9,113 nt of DNA from Anaerolineales bacterium (GTDB taxonomy: Bacteria > Chloroflexota > Anaerolineae > Anaerolineales > Villigracilaceae). Location of the stretch: positions 1 to 9,113 of the forward strand of contig JAICRQ010000109.1 in assembly GCA_025966435.1 (NCBI GenBank), given 5' to 3'. Below the pieces are notes generated by a model. It ran no database searches and had not been told where the DNA came from. It was given only the letters and a program-made list of their open reading frames with translations. A program made the position numbers and the translations under genes. Below, in pieces: positions 6,511-9,113 of the stretch. The first letter of the stretch is position 1; every line of letters starts with the position of its first letter.

Positions 6511-6517
6511 ACCTCCT
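6511..6517 (-). promoter_or_regulatory. Ribosome-binding site of rplF (precedes a GTG start)
   Basis: The coding strand carries AGGAGGT, a full match to the anti-Shine-Dalgarno core, five bases before the GTG at 6505. It overlaps the TAG stop of rpsH and makes the GTG start convincing. Confidence 0.85.
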
Positions 6518-6929
6518 ACCAAACCTTGCAGAGGATCTCGCCGCCCACGCCTAACTGGCGGGCACGAGAACCGGTCATCACACCTTTGGGAGTCGAAATG
6601 ATGGCTACGCCAATCCCGGAAAGCACCCAGGGGATATCCTGCTTTTTGGTGTAGATACGCCGGCCAGGCTTGCTGACGCGTTCAATCCCAGAAATGACCG
6701 GGCGACGCTCGCGACGCTCACCGACGTACTTGATTTTCAAGCGTAATACTTTCTGCGGAGATTGTTCGCTCTCCGCAACATCGAAGCCTTCGAGATAGCC
6801 TTCATCCTTCATGATCTTGGCAATCTCGATCTTGAGTTTCGAGCTGGGCATCGCAACCAGCGTATGACCCGCCGACACGGCATTGCGGATGCGGGTCAGC
6901 ATATCAGCAATCGGATCCATAACAGTCAT
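6516..6929 (-). CDS. rpsH: Small ribosomal subunit protein uS8
   Basis: S8 is a primary binder of the central domain of 16S rRNA; in well-studied bacteria it also represses the spc operon by binding mRNA near rplE. The product has 137 residues (family about 130-138). It begins MTVMDPIADMLTRIRNA; the C-terminal signature is clear as GRRIYTKKQDIPWVLSGIGV (89-108), then ISTPKGVMTGSRARQLGVGGEILCKVW. The ATG at 6929 is preferred over the one three codons later because GGAGGT lies six bases before it. It follows rpsN after 18 bp. I could not identify an S8-like hairpin in the rplX-rplE junction by eye. Confidence 0.98.
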   Translation of the reverse strand: MTVMDPIADMLTRIRNAVSAGHTLVAMPSSKLKIEIAKIMKDEGYLEGFDVAESEQSPQKVLRLKIKYVGERRERRPVISGIERVSKPGRRIYTKKQDIPWVLSGIGVAIISTPKGVMTGSRARQLGVGGEILCKVW

Positions 6930-6947
6930 GCTACTACCTCCACCCGC

Positions 6948-7130
6948 TTACCAGGATGACTTAACGACACCAGGGATCTTGCCCTGCAATGCCATTTCAC
7001 GAAAACAAATTCGGCATAAGCCAAAACGACGGATATAGCCTCGGGGACGGCCACAGCGGACACAGCGATTGCGCACCTGCGTGGCATGCTCCCGACGAGC
7101 TTCACGATACTGCATTGCTTTCTTTGCCAT
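6948..7130 (-). CDS. rpsN: Small ribosomal subunit protein uS14, zinc type (type Z)
   Basis: S14 is a late-binding protein of the 30S head, close to the A site. This is the short zinc form: 60 residues (type Z is about 61) with cysteines 23, 26, 39 and 42 forming C-x2-C-x12-C-x2-C in [20 protein letters not shown]. The C-terminal end, [18 protein letters not shown], is family-typical. It starts [20 protein letters not shown], only 3 bp after the rplE stop, with AAGGA in the last codons of rplE. The short type Z form in the spc cluster argues against Gammaproteobacteria and fits Gram-positives, Chloroflexota, Thermus and other groups. Confidence 0.98.
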   Translation of the reverse strand: MAKKAMQYREARREHATQVRNRCVRCGRPRGYIRRFGLCRICFREMALQGKIPGVVKSSW

Positions 7131-7133
7131 AAT

Positions 7134-7682
7134 TTACGCTTCCTTCTTACTGAACGGCATACCGAGCAGCTGTAACAGCACTCGTGCCTGGTCATCGTTT
7201 TTGGCAGTCGTCACAATTGTGACTTCCATGCCGCGCAATTTATCAATTTTGTCGTACTCGATCTCAGGGAAGATCAACTGATCACGAAGGCCGAGCGTGT
7301 AATTCCCGCGCCCGTCAAAGGCGTTCGCCGAGACACCACGGAAATCGCGCACACGCGGGAGGGCAGTGCTCATCAAACGATCGAGGAATGCCCACATACG
7401 GTCGCCACGCAGGGTGACCTTGGTTCCGATCAAGCGTCCTTCACGAAGCTTAAAGTTCGCAATGCTCTTGCGTGCCTTGGTCATTACCGGCTTCTGGCCC
7501 GTAACAATTGTCAGATCGGATACTGCAGCTTCCATTGCCTTCGGGTTATCCATCGCTTCGCCCAAGCCAATATTGACAACCACCTTGGTAATGCGCGGCA
7601 CCTGCATAATGTTCTTGAGATCGAACGTTTTGCGCAGAGCCGGGACAACCTCATTGTTATATTTCTCTTGCATTCTGTTCAT
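7134..7682 (-). CDS. rplE: Large ribosomal subunit protein uL5
   Basis: L5 binds 5S rRNA in the central protuberance of the 50S subunit and contacts the P-site tRNA and S13. The 182-residue product matches the family (about 179-185). Diagnostic stretches are the N-terminal [13 protein letters not shown] (8-20), [16 protein letters not shown] (28-43), [20 protein letters not shown] (61-80), [15 protein letters not shown] (88-102), and [20 protein letters not shown] (110-129). A second ATG three codons later is possible, but GGAG stands eight bases before the first, so I keep 7682. It lies 16 bp after rplX; this junction is where S8 regulates the operon in E. coli. Confidence 0.98.
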   Translation of the reverse strand: MNRMQEKYNNEVVPALRKTFDLKNIMQVPRITKVVVNIGLGEAMDNPKAMEAAVSDLTIVTGQKPVMTKARKSIANFKLREGRLIGTKVTLRGDRMWAFLDRLMSTALPRVRDFRGVSANAFDGRGNYTLGLRDQLIFPEIEYDKIDKLRGMEVTIVTTAKNDDQARVLLQLLGMPFSKKEA

Positions 7683-7698
7683 TACTACTACTCCGCGA

Positions 7699-8031
7699 CT
7701 AATCGATCAACGCCTGACAATTTTTGCAGACACGACGAGCCCCATCCTCATCGCGCTGCACGGCAACGCGCGTTGGTTCACCGCATTTCGGGCAAACAAG
7801 CATCACGTTCGAGATATCGATCGGCCCTTCGAACTGGATGCGGCCGGGGTTGATATTGCGACCAGCCTGTGTCTGCACCTGCTTCTGGTGCTTGGTACGA
7901 ATGTTCACACCCTGCACCACAATGCGGCGATCTTCCAACAGCACATTGATCACTTCTCCGCGCTTGCCTTTGTCTTCCAGGCGTCCACTAATGACTTCGA
8001 CAGTATCGCCTTTACGAATCTTGACTCTCAT
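7699..8031 (-). CDS. rplX: Large ribosomal subunit protein uL24 with C-terminal four-cysteine ribbon
   Basis: L24 is one of the earliest 50S assembly proteins, binding the 5' end of 23S rRNA and lying near the exit tunnel. The 110-residue product (family about 100-115) starts [20 protein letters not shown] with a KOW motif (about residues 5-31), continues with [16 protein letters not shown] (35-50), and has [19 protein letters not shown] (63-81). C80, C83, C102 and C105 form C-x2-C-x18-C-x2-C, a likely zinc ribbon present in many but not all bacterial L24 proteins. GAGGAG stands eight bases before the ATG. The gene follows rplN after 17 bp. Confidence 0.98.
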   Translation of the reverse strand: MRVKIRKGDTVEVISGRLEDKGKRGEVINVLLEDRRIVVQGVNIRTKHQKQVQTQAGRNINPGRIQFEGPIDISNVMLVCPKCGEPTRVAVQRDEDGARRVCKNCQALID

Positions 8032-8048
8032 TCCTACAACTCCTCAAC

Positions 8049-8420
8049 CTACAGGACTTCTGGAGCCAGCGAAACGATTTTCATAAATCCTTTTTCACGA
8101 AGCTCTCTGGCAACGGGACCAAAAATACGCGTGCCTCTCGGGTTGACTCCATCGGCATCCAGAATGACGGCGGCGTTATCGTCGAAACGGATGTACGAGC
8201 CATCTTCACGACGATATTCCTTTGCACAACGCACAATAACCGCCCGCACTTTATCGCTTTTCTTCACGCCACCTTGCGGTGTTGCGGACTTAACAGAAGC
8301 GACGACAATATCACCAATACTTCCATACTTACGGCTGGAACCGCCGATCACGTGGATCACAAGCAATTCGCGGGCGCCGGAATTATCAGCGACCTTGAGG
8401 CGGGATTCATGCTGAATCAT
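8049..8420 (-). CDS. rplN: Large ribosomal subunit protein uL14
   Basis: L14 binds 23S rRNA at the subunit interface and forms bridges to the 30S. I place the start at 8420, giving 123 residues starting [20 protein letters not shown], which is the almost universal L14 beginning and length (122). A longer frame starting seven codons earlier (8441) is less likely, since GGAGG lies six bases before the chosen ATG. Further marks are [20 protein letters not shown] (42-61), [20 protein letters not shown] (61-80), [20 protein letters not shown] (82-101) and the end [22 protein letters not shown]. The gene overlaps the end of rpsQ by 14 bp in another frame. Confidence 0.97.
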   Translation of the reverse strand: MIQHESRLKVADNSGARELLVIHVIGGSSRKYGSIGDIVVASVKSATPQGGVKKSDKVRAVIVRCAKEYRREDGSYIRFDDNAAVILDADGVNPRGTRIFGPVARELREKGFMKIVSLAPEVL

Positions 8421-8727
8421 TGCTGGCCTCCGTCTCTTCATTCACTTCCACGTTCAAATCAGCAACGCCAGTATCCGCCGTGCGAATCTCTTTTTTCACA
8501 ATATTTTCTACCACCCAGCGCTTATCGCGTGAGATTGGACGAGACTCAACGATTTGAACCTGATCCCCAATCTGACAGCCTATCTCATCATGTGCTTTCA
8601 CCCGCTTGGTGGAATGAACGACCTTGCGGTACAGTGGATGGCGGAACTTCCGGGAAATTTCCACCACGACTGTTTTGGTCATTTTGTTGCTGGTGACAAC
8701 ACCAGTCATACGACGACGATTGTTCAT
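8407..8727 (-). CDS. rpsQ: Small ribosomal subunit protein uS17 with acidic C-terminal tail
   Basis: S17 is a primary 16S rRNA binder in the lower body of the 30S subunit, with an OB-type fold. The core runs from residue 1 to about 80: [20 protein letters not shown] (5-24), [20 protein letters not shown] (29-48), [20 protein letters not shown] (53-72). The family is usually 80-90 residues; this one has 106, with a tail (81-106) holding seven acidic residues and one arginine. The last 14 bases of the gene are shared with the start of rplN, and the region holds the rplN ribosome-binding site. The start overlaps the rpmC stop as ATGA; AAGGTGA lies just upstream. Confidence 0.97.
   Translation of the reverse strand: MNNRRRMTGVVTSNKMTKTVVVEISRKFRHPLYRKVVHSTKRVKAHDEIGCQIGDQVQIVESRPISRDKRWVVENIVKKEIRTADTGVADLNVEVNEETEASNDSA
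8427..8431 (-). promoter_or_regulatory. Ribosome-binding site deciding the rplN start
   Basis: GGAGG on the coding strand, six bases before the ATG at 8420 and inside the rpsQ tail. It supports the 123-residue L14 and an arrangement in which rplN initiation happens within the last codons of rpsQ. Confidence 0.85.
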
Positions 8728-8942
8728 GATTCACCTTCTGTCTCGGCTGCCGCCTGCTCACGCAGGACGGTCTGCATCCGCGCGATCTCACGGCGCAAAA
8801 CACGCAAACGACTGCTATCCGTTAGCTGTCCTGTGACTACTTGAAAGCGAAGTTTCATCAACTCTTCGCGGGCATCAGACAACTTTGATTCAATTTCACC
8901 TGATTTCAGGTTACGCAGATCACTTGTTTTTGTCGACTTCAT
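8724..8942 (-). CDS. rpmC: Large ribosomal subunit protein uL29
   Basis: L29 is a two-helix protein next to L23 at the polypeptide exit tunnel, where trigger factor and the signal recognition particle dock. The product has 72 residues (family about 60-75), almost entirely helical: [20 protein letters not shown] (7-26), then the signature [20 protein letters not shown] (27-46) and [17 protein letters not shown] (47-63), followed by a short acidic tail AAAETEGES. Its ATG overlaps the rplP stop, and its stop overlaps the rpsQ start, both as ATGA, so L16, L29 and S17 are translationally linked. Confidence 0.97.
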   Translation of the reverse strand: MKSTKTSDLRNLKSGEIESKLSDAREELMKLRFQVVTGQLTDSSRLRVLRREIARMQTVLREQAAAETEGES

Positions 8943-9113
8943 TCCTGCTCTCCTGCATCCTGACGCCCTACTATCTTTGTCTTGATAGAAAATTTGTATT
9001 GAGCGTTCTTGAGTGCCTGGATAGCGATGTCCGAGTCCAAGCCACCGACTTCGAACATGATTCGACCTGGCTTGACAACAGCGACGTAATATTCCACGTT
9101 ACCCTTCCCAGAA
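8939..9113 (-). CDS. rplP: Large ribosomal subunit protein uL16 (partial, N-terminus beyond right edge)
   Basis: L16 is a late-assembly 50S protein that contacts the A- and P-site tRNAs near the peptidyl transferase centre. Only the C-terminal 57 residues and the stop lie in the window. They read [20 protein letters not shown] followed by [20 protein letters not shown] and a short end [17 protein letters not shown], an excellent match to the [18 protein letters not shown] signature and C-terminal helix of L16. The usual length is about 137-145, so roughly 80-90 residues are off the right side. The TGA stop shares bases with the rpmC ATG. The genes before it (rpsC, rplV, rpsS and so on in the S10 cluster) would be expected beyond the edge. 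Confidence 0.95.
   Translation of the reverse strand, partial: SGKGNVEYYVAVVKPGRIMFEVGGLDSDIAIQALKNAQYKFSIKTKIVGRQDAGEQE

Noticed and set aside
7683..7698. S8 translational repressor site at the rplX-rplE junction
   Set aside because: This is where S8 acts in E. coli, but the 16-base gap shows only a GGAG site and a TAG-rich stretch; no hairpin resembling the 16S S8 site could be made out by eye.
7366..8415. Long plus-strand open frame of 349 codons
   Set aside because: It runs antisense over rplE, rplX and rplN, each of which is clearly recognised on the minus strand; its translation shows no family resemblance and it has no convincing ribosome-binding site. It is a shadow frame.
8421..8441. 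Longer rplN starting at 8441
   Set aside because: L14 almost always begins [15 protein letters not shown], and the GGAGG site is correctly spaced only for the ATG at 8420.
1..9113. A novel defence, mobile or biosynthetic system
   Set aside because: All genes are recognised core genes for translation, protein export and nucleotide balance, packed in the conserved order; there are no foreign-looking genes, long repeats or insertion boundaries.

Overview
The window is a continuous block of bacterial housekeeping genes, all read from the minus strand: the lower part of the S10/spc ribosomal-protein cluster followed by the alpha cluster. No gene on the plus strand is supported. In transcription order (right to left) the genes are rplP (cut by the right edge), rpmC, rpsQ, rplN, rplX, rplE, rpsN, rpsH, rplF, rplR, rpsE, rpmD, rplO, secY, adk, map, then a 101-bp gap, then rpmJ, rpsM, rpsK and rpsD (cut by the left edge). 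Every gene is full length and unbroken except the two at the edges. I see no mobile element, CRISPR array, tRNA, rRNA or terminator, and no stretch over about 100 bases without a gene.

Likely organism: a bacterium of moderate GC with strong Shine-Dalgarno use. The features that speak to lineage are a zinc-type (type Z) S14, an S4 with an N-terminal four-cysteine motif, an L24 with a C-terminal four-cysteine ribbon, a Cys3His L36, rpsD placed directly after rpsK, and a SecY with divergent cytosolic loops. Together they fit Chloroflexota (Anaerolineae-like). This is an inference from protein style and gene order, not a proven assignment.

How the genes work together: seventeen of the twenty genes encode ribosomal proteins (large-subunit L16, L29, L14, L24, L5, L6, L18, L30, L15, L36; small-subunit S17, S14, S8, S5, S13, S11, S4). 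SecY is the membrane channel for exported proteins, adenylate kinase balances adenine nucleotides, and methionine aminopeptidase trims new proteins at the ribosome exit. Genes are packed with gaps of 3-26 bp, with three ATGA stop/start overlaps (rplP/rpmC, rpmC/rpsQ, adk/map) and longer overlaps of 8 bp (rpsE/rpmD) and 14 bp (rpsQ/rplN), which suggests translational coupling.

The points most worth a second look are: a near-consensus sigma-70 type promoter (TGGACA, 17 bp, TATAAT) in the map-rpmJ gap that would let the alpha cluster be transcribed on its own; the absence of infA from that same gap, its usual place; a SecY whose C5 loop has His-Ser where the near-invariant Arg-Pro is expected, together with a rewritten C4 loop; and an adenylate kinase whose LID zinc site has lost a cysteine. 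I found no previously undescribed multi-gene system: this is a core operon with lineage-specific details.
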